From Parachlamydiaceae bacterium (lineage in GTDB: Bacteria; Chlamydiota; Chlamydiia; Chlamydiales; Parachlamydiaceae), in assembly GCA_013698165.1 (NCBI GenBank), contig JACCVN010000163.1:1-5453 (forward strand): a stretch of DNA of 5,453 bases, given 5' to 3'. The notes under the pieces were generated by a model. That model was given only the letters and a program-made list of their open reading frames with translations, had not been told where the DNA came from and did no database searches. The position numbers and the translations under genes were made by a program. Numbering within the stretch: position 1 is the first letter of the stretch; the number at the start of each line of letters is the position of its first letter. Below, in pieces: positions 1-5,453 of the stretch.

Positions 1-180
1 TATTCACAACTTCAAGAAGAAGAATTTGAAATGGAAGAAAAGTTTGGATACAAAGCCATTAAGCATCAAAGTTTTGTGGGCGCAGGTTATTTCGATGAGG
101 TCTCGACAATCATTTCAAGTGGAAAGTCTTCGACACAAGCTCTTAAAGGCTCAACTGAAGAATTGCAATTTCATAAATAG
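1..180 (+). CDS. aceA: Isocitrate lyase, C-terminal end (partial, 5' end outside window)
   Basis: Frame 1 is open from the first base to a TAG stop and encodes the last 59 residues of a protein. The tail reads like the end of isocitrate lyase: a KHQSFVGAGYFDEV segment at about residues 21-34 and a GSTEELQF segment at 50-57. These match the family's conserved KHQ-x-VGTGYFD-x-V stretch and its closing GSTEE-x-QF motif, known for example from the E. coli enzyme. Isocitrate lyase splits isocitrate into glyoxylate and succinate in the cytoplasm, the first step of the glyoxylate bypass used for growth on acetate or fatty acids. The catalytic part (KKCGH signature) lies upstream, outside the window, so activity cannot be judged. 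The protein has two residues (HK) beyond the usual terminal F. Its stop codon overlaps the ribosome site of the next gene, which suggests a shared transcript. Identification is from recalled family sequence, not from a search. Confidence 0.9.
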   Translation, partial: YSQLQEEEFEMEEKFGYKAIKHQSFVGAGYFDEVSTIISSGKSSTQALKGSTEELQFHK

Positions 181-184
181 GAGG
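179..184 (+). promoter_or_regulatory. Shine-Dalgarno AGGAGG overlapping the aceA stop codon
   Basis: A consensus AGGAGG sits four bases before the ATG at 189. Its first two bases are the last two bases of the aceA TAG (178-180). This fixes the start of the tyrosine-rich gene and points to translation directly behind aceA on one mRNA. Confidence 0.85.
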
Positions 185-188
185 GAAT

Positions 189-527
189 ATGCGTATTATT
201 CAAAAGATTAAAGCAATTAGCTGTCTGGTATTTGTCTTAGCAGCGCATGCCTATGGCAACTATGATTCCTACAGATATTATCATACTCCTCAACCTCATC
301 CTCCTCTACATGGGTATAATAACGTTTATCCTTACTATGAAAGTCCTTCGTTCACTTACTATTATAACTATCCCTATGGAGGATATTATAATAAGAAATT
401 CCATGATCAGAAGTCTCATGCACAGTATAACAACTATAGGTACCAAAAACAGATGGCAGACCAGCGCAACCGTTATTATCGCGGCTACCAGCAGTTATAC
501 AAAAACCCAGACTTCGATAGACCTTGA
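189..527 (+). CDS. Small secreted tyrosine-rich protein, function unknown
   Basis: This gene encodes 112 residues and I do not recognise the family. Residues 1-21 look like a Sec signal peptide: basic start (R2, K6, K8), hydrophobic core about 9-19, and an AHA cleavage site after residue 21. There is no lipobox cysteine. The protein has 23 tyrosines (about one in five residues), in clusters such as YRYYH (28-32), YPYY (47-50), TYYYNYPYGGYY (56-67) and RYY (95-97). Residues 33-67 are Pro/Tyr/Gly/Asn-rich, and the C-terminal third is basic and polar (Q, N, R, K). The mature part has no second membrane span and no cysteine, so it is probably exported, low in complexity and possibly disordered. 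The start is set by a perfect Shine-Dalgarno. The gene follows aceA by eight bases and precedes the channel gene by 34. A role in the envelope (aromatic stacking, dityrosine links or surface binding) is speculation. That this is a gene is well supported; its function is not. Confidence 0.8.
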   Translation: MRIIQKIKAISCLVFVLAAHAYGNYDSYRYYHTPQPHPPLHGYNNVYPYYESPSFTYYYNYPYGGYYNKKFHDQKSHAQYNNYRYQKQMADQRNRYYRGYQQLYKNPDFDRP

Positions 528-552
528 ATTACCCTTGAGTTATCGATAAAAT
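524..552 (+). promoter_or_regulatory. Possible sigma70-type promoter of the MscS-type gene
   Basis: TTGAAT (524-529) and TAAAAT (547-552) are separated by exactly 17 bases, matching 4/6 and 5/6 of the -35 and -10 consensus. The start point would fall near 558-560, only a few bases before the ATG at 562, giving a nearly leaderless mRNA. That fits the absence of a visible Shine-Dalgarno. The -35 overlaps the end of the tyrosine-rich gene. In AT-rich DNA such matches also arise by chance. Confidence 0.4.
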
Positions 553-561
553 TTGGTTAAA

Positions 562-1950
562 ATGAACTTTTCCTTAAAACATTTTTTGCTCATCCCCTGC
601 TTTATAGCCCTCCTTTCTTCCTCTGAAATTCTTCAAGGACAAGCGACTCAAAGCAATGCTGCTATCCGGTCTGAAATTTTAAATGAACCTAAGGCACCCG
701 TAAAAGTTGATGTTAAACCTCAAGCGCTAGATGAAGAAATCAGCACTCGTTTAAAGGCTATCTTAATTGCAACCGGATGGTTTATTAACTCCAATGTTGA
801 AGTTAAAAATGGTGTTGTTTTTTTGACGGGAGAAACTAAAAGAGATGATTATAAAAAATGGGCTGAAGAATTAGCTAGGAACACCCAGGATACTGTCGCT
901 GTTGTCAATCAAATTCAAGTCATGCCACCATCAATTTGGGATTTTAACCCAGTTCTTGTAGGCGTTCGAAGCTTATGGACGACATTACTTCGAACAATTC
1001 CCGCTATCCTATTTGGAATCATGATTTTAATGATCACCTGGCTTTTAGCCAAAGGCGCCTCGTTGATGACGCGGTATTTCTTGCGAAATCAAACTTACAA
1101 CACCTTAATTATGCGCGTGATCTCGTGGGCAGTAGGCTTACTTATCTTCCTTATAGGATTATATAGTTTTTTCCATATCATGGGGCTAACTACTATCGCT
1201 TTGACAGTCGTAGGAGGAACAGGTCTACTTGGTATTATTTTAGGGATCGCTTTTAGGGAAATTACAGAAAACCTTTTAGCGAGTATTTTTTTAAGCATGA
1301 ATAATCCTTTTCATTCCGGCGATTTGATCGAAATTGAAGGGATAATGGGATATGTCGAAAAGTTAACCGTTCGTACTACGATTTTGATTTCGCTCGATGG
1401 AAATTACGTCCAAATCCCAAATGCAACTGTGTATAGAAGCATTATCAAGAATTTTACCAGCAATCCAAATCGTCGAGAGCATTTCACCATAGGAATAGGG
1501 TATGACTGCGCAATCTCAGAGGCTCAAAAAATCGCTTTAACCGTTTTAACAGAACATCCTGCTGTCTTAAAAAAACCTGAACCGTGGGTTCTTGTCGATT
1601 CACTAGGTCAGTCAACCGTTAATTTAAAAATATTTTTTTGGATAGATGGCTCAACTCATAGTTGGCAAAAAGTGCGTTCATCTGTGATCCGTTTAGTCAA
1701 ACGAGCTTTTCAAACTGAAAATATTCCTATGCCCGACGAAGCTAGAGAACTCATCTTCCCAAAAGGTATTTCAGTAAAACTCGACACAAATATCACCCAA
1801 CCTGAAACACTGAAAGATCCAGTCGAAACAAGTGAAATAGCAACAGATGCCGAAGGAGAATTAAATTCCGAAGCTGAAAAGTTAAAAGACCAAGCAAGTC
1901 AATCCCGCTCCCCTGAAGCCGGGCGGAATTTGCTAAAAGACGATTCTTAG
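562..1950 (+). CDS. MscS-family mechanosensitive channel with N-terminal BON domain
   Basis: This 462-residue membrane protein is probably a small-conductance mechanosensitive channel that releases solutes on osmotic downshock. Residues 1-28 look like a Sec signal peptide. Residues about 55-121 form a BON-like domain, with the typical V-x-NGVV-x-LTG turn at 81-90 and a V-x-VVNQIQV end at 112-120; BON domains are thought to bind phospholipid or envelope surfaces. Predicted membrane helices lie at about 145-164 and 184-204, then a pore helix at about 209-244 rich in Gly/Ala-type residues (VVGGTGLLGIILGIAFRE). The MscS beta domain follows: NPFHSGD at 248-254, then a G-x-V-E-K-L-T-V-R-T-T stretch, DGNYVQIPN, and a cytoplasmic alpha/beta domain. 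A charged, Glu/Lys/Ser-rich tail occupies roughly the last 60 residues. With the signal peptide cleaved, BON would be periplasmic and the beta domain cytoplasmic, the known MscS topology. I chose ATG 562 over TTG 553 (in frame, with a stop just upstream at 547-549). Neither start has a clear Shine-Dalgarno. The family call is strong; channel gating is inferred. Confidence 0.9.
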   Translation: MNFSLKHFLLIPCFIALLSSSEILQGQATQSNAAIRSEILNEPKAPVKVDVKPQALDEEISTRLKAILIATGWFINSNVEVKNGVVFLTGETKRDDYKKWAEELARNTQDTVAVVNQIQVMPPSIWDFNPVLVGVRSLWTTLLRTIPAILFGIMILMITWLLAKGASLMTRYFLRNQTYNTLIMRVISWAVGLLIFLIGLYSFFHIMGLTTIALTVVGGTGLLGIILGIAFREITENLLASIFLSMNNPFHSGDLIEIEGIMGYVEKLTVRTTILISLDGNYVQIPNATVYRSIIKNFTSNPNRREHFTIGIGYDCAISEAQKIALTVLTEHPAVLKKPEPWVLVDSLGQSTVNLKIFFWIDGSTHSWQKVRSSVIRLVKRAFQTENIPMPDEARELIFPKGISVKLDTNITQPETLKDPVETSEIATDAEGELNSEAEKLKDQASQSRSPEAGRNLLKDDS

Positions 1951-2073
1951 ATCATGACCTGTCTCACAAAGATGATACAAAGAACAAATTACTCAAATGA
2001 AAGTAGAACTTTTGCTATCGGCACGTTCGCGGCTAGGGTATGCGAAATTAACCCTCATAACCCTTTATTTTAC
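1951..2073. other. Convergent intergenic segment between the MscS-type gene and glnA
   Basis: This 123-base non-coding gap lies where the two gene groups meet tail to tail. It holds two short interleaved inverted repeats: TTCGC/GCGAA at 2026-2030/2042-2046 and AGGGT/ACCCT at 2035-2039/2051-2055. It also holds a repeated AACCCT (2050-2055 and 2059-2064) and a T-rich end (2064-2071). The stems are only five bases and no clean U-tract follows, so this may be a weak bidirectional terminator but is not a canonical one. No gene, tRNA or other feature is apparent. Confidence 0.3.
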
Positions 2074-3549
2074 CTAAAAATTGTTCCATAACACTTGGTT
2101 GGTAATTTCATGATGGAAAAGAATTTCGGGATTTTTTAACCGTTTGCCCAATTGTTTAGGGCACCTGTCAGCGGTAGCTTGCTTGTATTCTGCATATTTT
2201 TCTTTGATGGGATCCCCTAAAATCTTAGTCATGAAAGAGCTATTATTAAATAACTCTATGGCTTGATTAATGTGTGAGGGCAGGAACTTGGATTCAGATT
2301 GTTTTTTAGTAGGGGATTTGTCGCCTTCCAGGGCTGTGCGAATAATAGAAAGAATGGCTAGATAAGGGTTAGCATCTGGGGCAACAGCCCTAATTTCTAT
2401 GCGTGCAGAACGTTCATTTCCGGTTGGAATTCTTATCATGGACCCCCTGTCATATGCAGAAACCTTAATTTGGTTTGGAGCTTCAAAATGAGGATCCAAG
2501 CGTCTGTAAGAATTTACGCTCGAATTTAATACTAAGCAGATGTCTCCTGCATGATTTAATAAACGAGAAATTCCATCCCAAGCTAATTTAGAAACGCCAT
2601 CTTGACCTTTTTTGTCATAGAAAATATTTTTGCCGTCTTGGGATAGTGAAAAATTTATGTGCATGCCTGATCCATTTATTCCAACTATAGGCTTCGGTAA
2701 AAAACAGGCTGTCATACCCATTCTAAAGGCAATTTGCTTGGCAGCCAATTTATAGAGCTGTATTTTGTCTGCTGCCCGTAAGGCCTCATCATAAGTAAAA
2801 TTGAGTTCAAATTGGCTTGGAGCTACCTCTGGATGGTCTTTTTCATTGATGTATCCCATCGCATTTAGAGCTTCGGCAGTCGCGTCAATGAACTTCCTCA
2901 AGTGATCAGCCGAGAGAGAATGAAAGTATCCGCCATTAGAGATCAGTGAAAATCCTTCATTTTCATTAAAATTTTGCTCTGAATGTTCGCCTTTCAATAA
3001 AAAGCCTTCGATTTCAGGAGCAATGTTGGCCGTGAGCTTGTGCTTACTGCGCAATTCCCTTGAGTATTGTTGCAATAGCCCGCGGGAGTCAGAGGTATAC
3101 TGTTCTTTATCACGGGACATTATGTTGGCAAACATTCCGACCTTTCCGGCGCCGAAAATATCACTTGGAAGCCAAATAAAGCTTGTCCAATCAATATTAA
3201 ACCTGAGATCTGATTCGTTCTGTGATGTAAATCCTTTTATCGAGGAGCCATCAAAAGTGAGGTTGTCAGCAGAGTCTAGTAAATACTTCTTATCGTAATC
3301 AAGGGCATGAAATCGGCCTTCGATATCGGAAAAAAAAACCGTGACAGCTTTTATTTGTCTCTCGTCTTCCAATAGTTTACGGTACAGCTCTTCAAGCTCT
3401 TTTGGCTCAAGGGTATTTCTTTTTTTTCTGGCTGTAAGGTTTAGTTCTTCTAATTTGGTATAAGGGAGTTCTAAAAAATTTCTTAATTGAGGGGTGGCGT
3501 CCATAGACTTTGATCTAGGATTATCGAGAATTTCTTTATTTGATGGCAC
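2074..3549 (-). CDS. glnA: Glutamine synthetase, type I-like, without the adenylylation loop
   Basis: The 491-residue product belongs to the glutamine synthetase superfamily (glutamate + NH3 + ATP to glutamine), a cytoplasmic ring-forming enzyme. Compared with E. coli GlnA, the active-site set appears intact: FDGSSI at 99-104 (D100, ammonium site), metal ligands E179/E181 (PEIE), E241 (HPEVAPSQ) and E248, NGSGMH at 292-297 (H297), R350 (YRRL), E356 (FEAP), R368, R373 (IRIP) and RIEIR at 383-387, followed by DANPYL at 392-397. Three features are unusual. A charged N-terminal extension of about 50-60 residues precedes the beta-grasp domain. Isoleucine 291 replaces the Asp before NGSG. After residue 408 the stretch that in E. 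coli holds the NLYDLPP loop with the adenylylated Tyr is missing, replaced by a short Lys/Ser-rich link. The C-terminus runs slightly past the usual end. The GTG start at 3549 is supported by GGAGGAG; ATG 3504 lacks a ribosome site. It lies 51 bases behind the M16C gene. Relatives with other amine substrates (PuuA-like) cannot be fully excluded. Confidence 0.88.
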   Translation of the reverse strand: MPSNKEILDNPRSKSMDATPQLRNFLELPYTKLEELNLTARKKRNTLEPKELEELYRKLLEDERQIKAVTVFFSDIEGRFHALDYDKKYLLDSADNLTFDGSSIKGFTSQNESDLRFNIDWTSFIWLPSDIFGAGKVGMFANIMSRDKEQYTSDSRGLLQQYSRELRSKHKLTANIAPEIEGFLLKGEHSEQNFNENEGFSLISNGGYFHSLSADHLRKFIDATAEALNAMGYINEKDHPEVAPSQFELNFTYDEALRAADKIQLYKLAAKQIAFRMGMTACFLPKPIVGINGSGMHINFSLSQDGKNIFYDKKGQDGVSKLAWDGISRLLNHAGDICLVLNSSVNSYRRLDPHFEAPNQIKVSAYDRGSMIRIPTGNERSARIEIRAVAPDANPYLAILSIIRTALEGDKSPTKKQSESKFLPSHINQAIELFNNSSFMTKILGDPIKEKYAEYKQATADRCPKQLGKRLKNPEILFHHEITNQVLWNNF

Positions 3550-3551
3550 AA

Positions 3552-3558
3552 CTCCTCC
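3552..3558 (-). promoter_or_regulatory. Shine-Dalgarno GGAGGAG of glnA
   Basis: Read on the minus strand, GGAGGAG lies immediately before TT and the GTG start (3549-3547). The core GGAGG is four bases from the start codon, short but workable. It is the reason for preferring the GTG over the in-frame ATG 15 codons further in. Confidence 0.8.
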
Positions 3559-3564
3559 AAATTA

Positions 3565-3594
3565 ATTATAGCTGAATCTAAGAAATTTCAGCTA
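3565..3594 (-). promoter_or_regulatory. Hairpin and TATAAT box between the peptidase gene and glnA
   Basis: The minus strand carries TAGCTGAA (3594-3587) and TTCAGCTA (3576-3569), a perfect 8-bp inverted repeat around a 10-base loop. It begins seven bases after the peptidase stop codon. Its distal arm runs into a perfect TATAAT (3570-3565). No good -35 hexamer is visible at 16-18 bases. No U-tract follows, only TAATTAATTT, so it is a poor intrinsic terminator. It could be an operator or an mRNA-processing or stability hairpin that separates the two cistrons. If TATAAT is a -10 box, transcription would start near 3558, just at the Shine-Dalgarno. Confidence 0.35.
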
Positions 3595-3600
3595 GGTCGT

Positions 3601-5453
3601 CTATATTTTTTCCAGTTGTAAAAAAGGCTCGTTCAGCGCTGCTAAAATAATATTTTCTTTATCGAGCAATTCCTGGTTGGCAAATGAAACAGTGATGCCT
3701 GTGTCAAAATAAGGTTGAAGATGAGATTTTACTGCTGCCGTCACATCCTCAGGTGTTAAGCTAAGTATGGCATTTCTAAATTTTTGGCGGCGCACCTGCG
3801 GTTTTCCTTCACGCAGCCATCCATAGGCAAGATCGCCGCGACTTCCTGGAGACACCGGCAAGTCTAATGCCTGGATCATTTCCAATTTTGCTGCATTCAA
3901 ATCTTCCTCGTCAAAATTCCCGGAGGCTATTTCATCGATAGCTTCTTTGAAAGCCTGCAAAGTTGAACTCAAATTGGGATCTCGGTAGGCATAGAAGTAA
4001 AAGTTTGCTGCCATAGAGTTGCAGACGGCTCCTCCGCCATAGGCACCACCTTGCTCACGGACTTTAGCATGCAGTACCAAGTTGTCACAAAGGAATGCCG
4101 CTATGTTAAGCGCAGGAGCGTCCGGATGGGAGTAAGAAACTGTTTTAAGCACCTTGGCAGTAAAGGCAACCGGTGATGAAATGATCCTTCCCTGTGGGTT
4201 GATGGGTGTGAGTGGATATATCCCGGTCCAAGGTTTAAATGCTTTCGTTGGCAATTCAGCAAGTCCGTAAAAGCGATGGGTTTTGAATTCGTTGTACATT
4301 TCTGAATCGCAAGTGATAACCAGGTTTGGATTTTCGAGGCAAAGTAATTTTTCGTGTATTTGCAACAGCTTTGCCTGCAATGCGGGGCCTTCACGATCAA
4401 AATTCTCTGCAAGTTTTTTTATTTTCCAATAGTAGCTAAGCCCATACCACTCATTTGCGATTTTGGATGGCACATCAAGGCATGACGCAGAAAGGTTAAC
4501 GGCATATCTTAGAGCATTTTGATGTAAACTGCTTTGCAGAGCTGTGAAGTGCTTCATGATTACTTCACGTAAACGGTGAAGGTCTTGAAAGTCAATGTAC
4601 AAGACCATATCTTTTATTATTTCAAACAGCTTGGAAGCTTTGCGATGTAAAGCTTTACCCCTGATATAGAATGAGGGCTTAAATTGATTATAGTCTACAG
4701 CATTCAGATTAAAGGTCATTGAAGCTCCAACACCGCCGGTATGGGCTTGAATATACTCGAGATTTTCTGAATAGTTTCTATCCACAGAGCCCATTTGAGG
4801 CATTAAAATTGAAAATAAGCGCACAAAAGGAAGGTCTTCTTCTGCAATTTCGGGAAGATCATAAACGAGGTCGGCATAAATAATGCCATTGGTAAATGTG
4901 TTATGATGGAAAACCTCTAAAGCCCCAAATTTTTCACGGGTTAGTTCAAAGTCTCTAGACATTTTCGGAACATCTTCGAGACTCATTTTGGGAAGTACAT
5001 CGAGATCTTCTTCTTCTTGAAGGGCTTGAAAAGCTGTAAGCATAGCAGCCTGGTCGACTAGGACTTCCACATCTTCTGGGGTTAAAGAGTTTTGCAGTTG
5101 ATCAAGTCGCTCTCTTTCTTCAGCTCTTTCTTCGGCAGCAAGATTAATATCAGGGCGCATGATCACTTGGACAGTATGGGAATTATCCAATAAATAGTAT
5201 CTGATCAAGTTTGTGAAGTAGTAAGGATCTGCCAGATTGCTTTTACGAAGTTCTTCGGCAAGCATATGGATTTTTAGGCCTTCTTCAGGGTTGGCTCCAT
5301 GCTGCTTTAGAAGCGCGGAACGCATGAAAAGCGACAGTCCAAAAGGTCCGCTGTCTCCATTGATTTCACTTCTGTAAAATTCCATTTGATGCAAAGCATT
5401 TTCAAGTTGCTCTAAGGGGATCCCTTGCTTGACTATTTCTTCTAGAGTAAGAT
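3601..5453 (-). CDS. M16C metallopeptidase (PreP/Cym1 type), C-terminal part (5' end outside window)
   Basis: The frame is open from the window edge to a TAG at 3603-3601 and shows 616 residues; the family is usually about 970-1000 long, so roughly the first third is missing. M16C enzymes are zinc peptidases that form a closed chamber and degrade short unfolded peptides; relatives are mitochondrial/plastid PreP, yeast Cym1 and the chlamydial insulinase-like Ptr. Visible parts in order: the end of the second M16 domain with the SGPFGLSLFMRS segment (34-45); a charged helical linker (about 103-155, rich in Glu/Arg); an M16C-associated domain starting near LPKMSLEDVP (153-162); and a final M16 domain containing REQGGAYGGG (465-474), the conserved Arg/Tyr segment that completes the active site, then FYAYRDPN (486-493). 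The inverted zinc motif HxxEH would be upstream and is not seen. The reading frame continues past the in-frame TTG at 5394 and the ATG further in, so neither is the true start. It is followed by glnA after 51 bases. The family call is firm; substrates are unknown. Confidence 0.93.
   Translation of the reverse strand, partial: LTLEEIVKQGIPLEQLENALHQMEFYRSEINGDSGPFGLSLFMRSALLKQHGANPEEGLKIHMLAEELRKSNLADPYYFTNLIRYYLLDNSHTVQVIMRPDINLAAEERAEERERLDQLQNSLTPEDVEVLVDQAAMLTAFQALQEEEDLDVLPKMSLEDVPKMSRDFELTREKFGALEVFHHNTFTNGIIYADLVYDLPEIAEEDLPFVRLFSILMPQMGSVDRNYSENLEYIQAHTGGVGASMTFNLNAVDYNQFKPSFYIRGKALHRKASKLFEIIKDMVLYIDFQDLHRLREVIMKHFTALQSSLHQNALRYAVNLSASCLDVPSKIANEWYGLSYYWKIKKLAENFDREGPALQAKLLQIHEKLLCLENPNLVITCDSEMYNEFKTHRFYGLAELPTKAFKPWTGIYPLTPINPQGRIISSPVAFTAKVLKTVSYSHPDAPALNIAAFLCDNLVLHAKVREQGGAYGGGAVCNSMAANFYFYAYRDPNLSSTLQAFKEAIDEIASGNFDEEDLNAAKLEMIQALDLPVSPGSRGDLAYGWLREGKPQVRRQKFRNAILSLTPEDVTAAVKSHLQPYFDTGITVSFANQELLDKENIILAALNEPFLQLEKI

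Noticed and set aside
26..211. Open frame of 61 codons overlapping the start of the window
   Set aside because: It is a shifted frame over the isocitrate lyase tail, which has unmistakable family motifs in frame 1. The shifted product has no recognisable features or ribosome site.
247..549. Open frame of 100 codons, Ile/Leu-rich, over the tyrosine-rich gene
   Set aside because: It is the +1 shadow of the tyrosine codons (TAT runs read as ATT/ATA). It has no Shine-Dalgarno, whereas the 189-527 frame has a perfect one and a signal peptide.
553..561. TTG at 553 as start of the MscS-type gene
   Set aside because: It would add only three residues (MVK), has no better ribosome site, and would lie upstream of the predicted transcription start. 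ATG 562 begins a good signal peptide.
1951..1978. ATCAT/ATGAT inverted repeat just after the MscS-type stop as a terminator
   Set aside because: It is five AT-rich pairs with a long loop of about 16 bases and no U-tract, which is not stable enough to call.
3330..3427. Two 8-base A/T homopolymers in glnA (3330-3337 and 3420-3427) as phase-variation tracts
   Set aside because: Both are in frame as Phe or Lys codons, short, and ordinary for AT-rich DNA. A slip would disrupt a housekeeping enzyme, and one genome gives no evidence of length variation.
4101..4412. Open frame of 103 codons on the minus strand inside the peptidase gene
   Set aside because: It is a shadow frame inside a well-matched M16C coding region, with no family resemblance and no start signals.
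5392..5394. TTG at 5394 as the peptidase start
   Set aside because: The frame stays open to the window edge, and the 19 residues before it (LTLEEIVKQG onward) read as normal M16C sequence. The gene is cut by the window, not short.

Overview
The window is an AT-rich stretch of bacterial chromosome with two gene groups facing each other. It contains no sign of a phage, insertion sequence, CRISPR array, tRNA or rRNA. On the plus strand (1-1950) lie three genes in a row: the last 59 codons of isocitrate lyase (aceA), a small secreted tyrosine-rich protein of unknown function, and a membrane channel of the MscS family that carries a periplasmic BON domain. On the minus strand (5453-2074) lie the C-terminal two thirds of an M16C (PreP/Cym1-type) metallopeptidase, cut by the window edge, followed by a type I-like glutamine synthetase. 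The two groups converge on a 123-base intergenic segment (1951-2073).

The base composition, a presequence-protease-type M16C peptidase, a stand-alone glutamine synthetase and a complete signal-peptide system suggest a Gram-negative bacterium. An environmental (Parachlamydia-like) chlamydia or a Legionellales-type intracellular gammaproteobacterium would fit. This is an inference from protein flavour only, and no marker gene in the window settles it.

The plus-strand group is tightly packed at its start: the Shine-Dalgarno of the tyrosine-rich gene overlaps the aceA stop codon. The channel gene begins 34 bases after the tyrosine-rich gene, has no visible Shine-Dalgarno, and is preceded by a promoter-like pair placed so close that its transcript would be almost leaderless. 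On the minus strand 51 bases separate peptidase and synthetase. They hold an 8-bp hairpin, a perfect TATAAT and a strong GGAGGAG ribosome site in front of a GTG start.

The genes do not form one obvious pathway. They cover acetate/fatty-acid carbon entry through the glyoxylate bypass (aceA), envelope and osmotic functions (tyrosine-rich protein, BON-MscS channel), peptide breakdown (M16C peptidase) and ammonia assimilation (glutamine synthetase). No clearly new multi-gene system is visible. The most interesting items are the tyrosine-rich exported protein, the BON-MscS architecture, the synthetase that lacks the usual adenylylation segment, and the regulatory layouts in front of the channel and synthetase genes.
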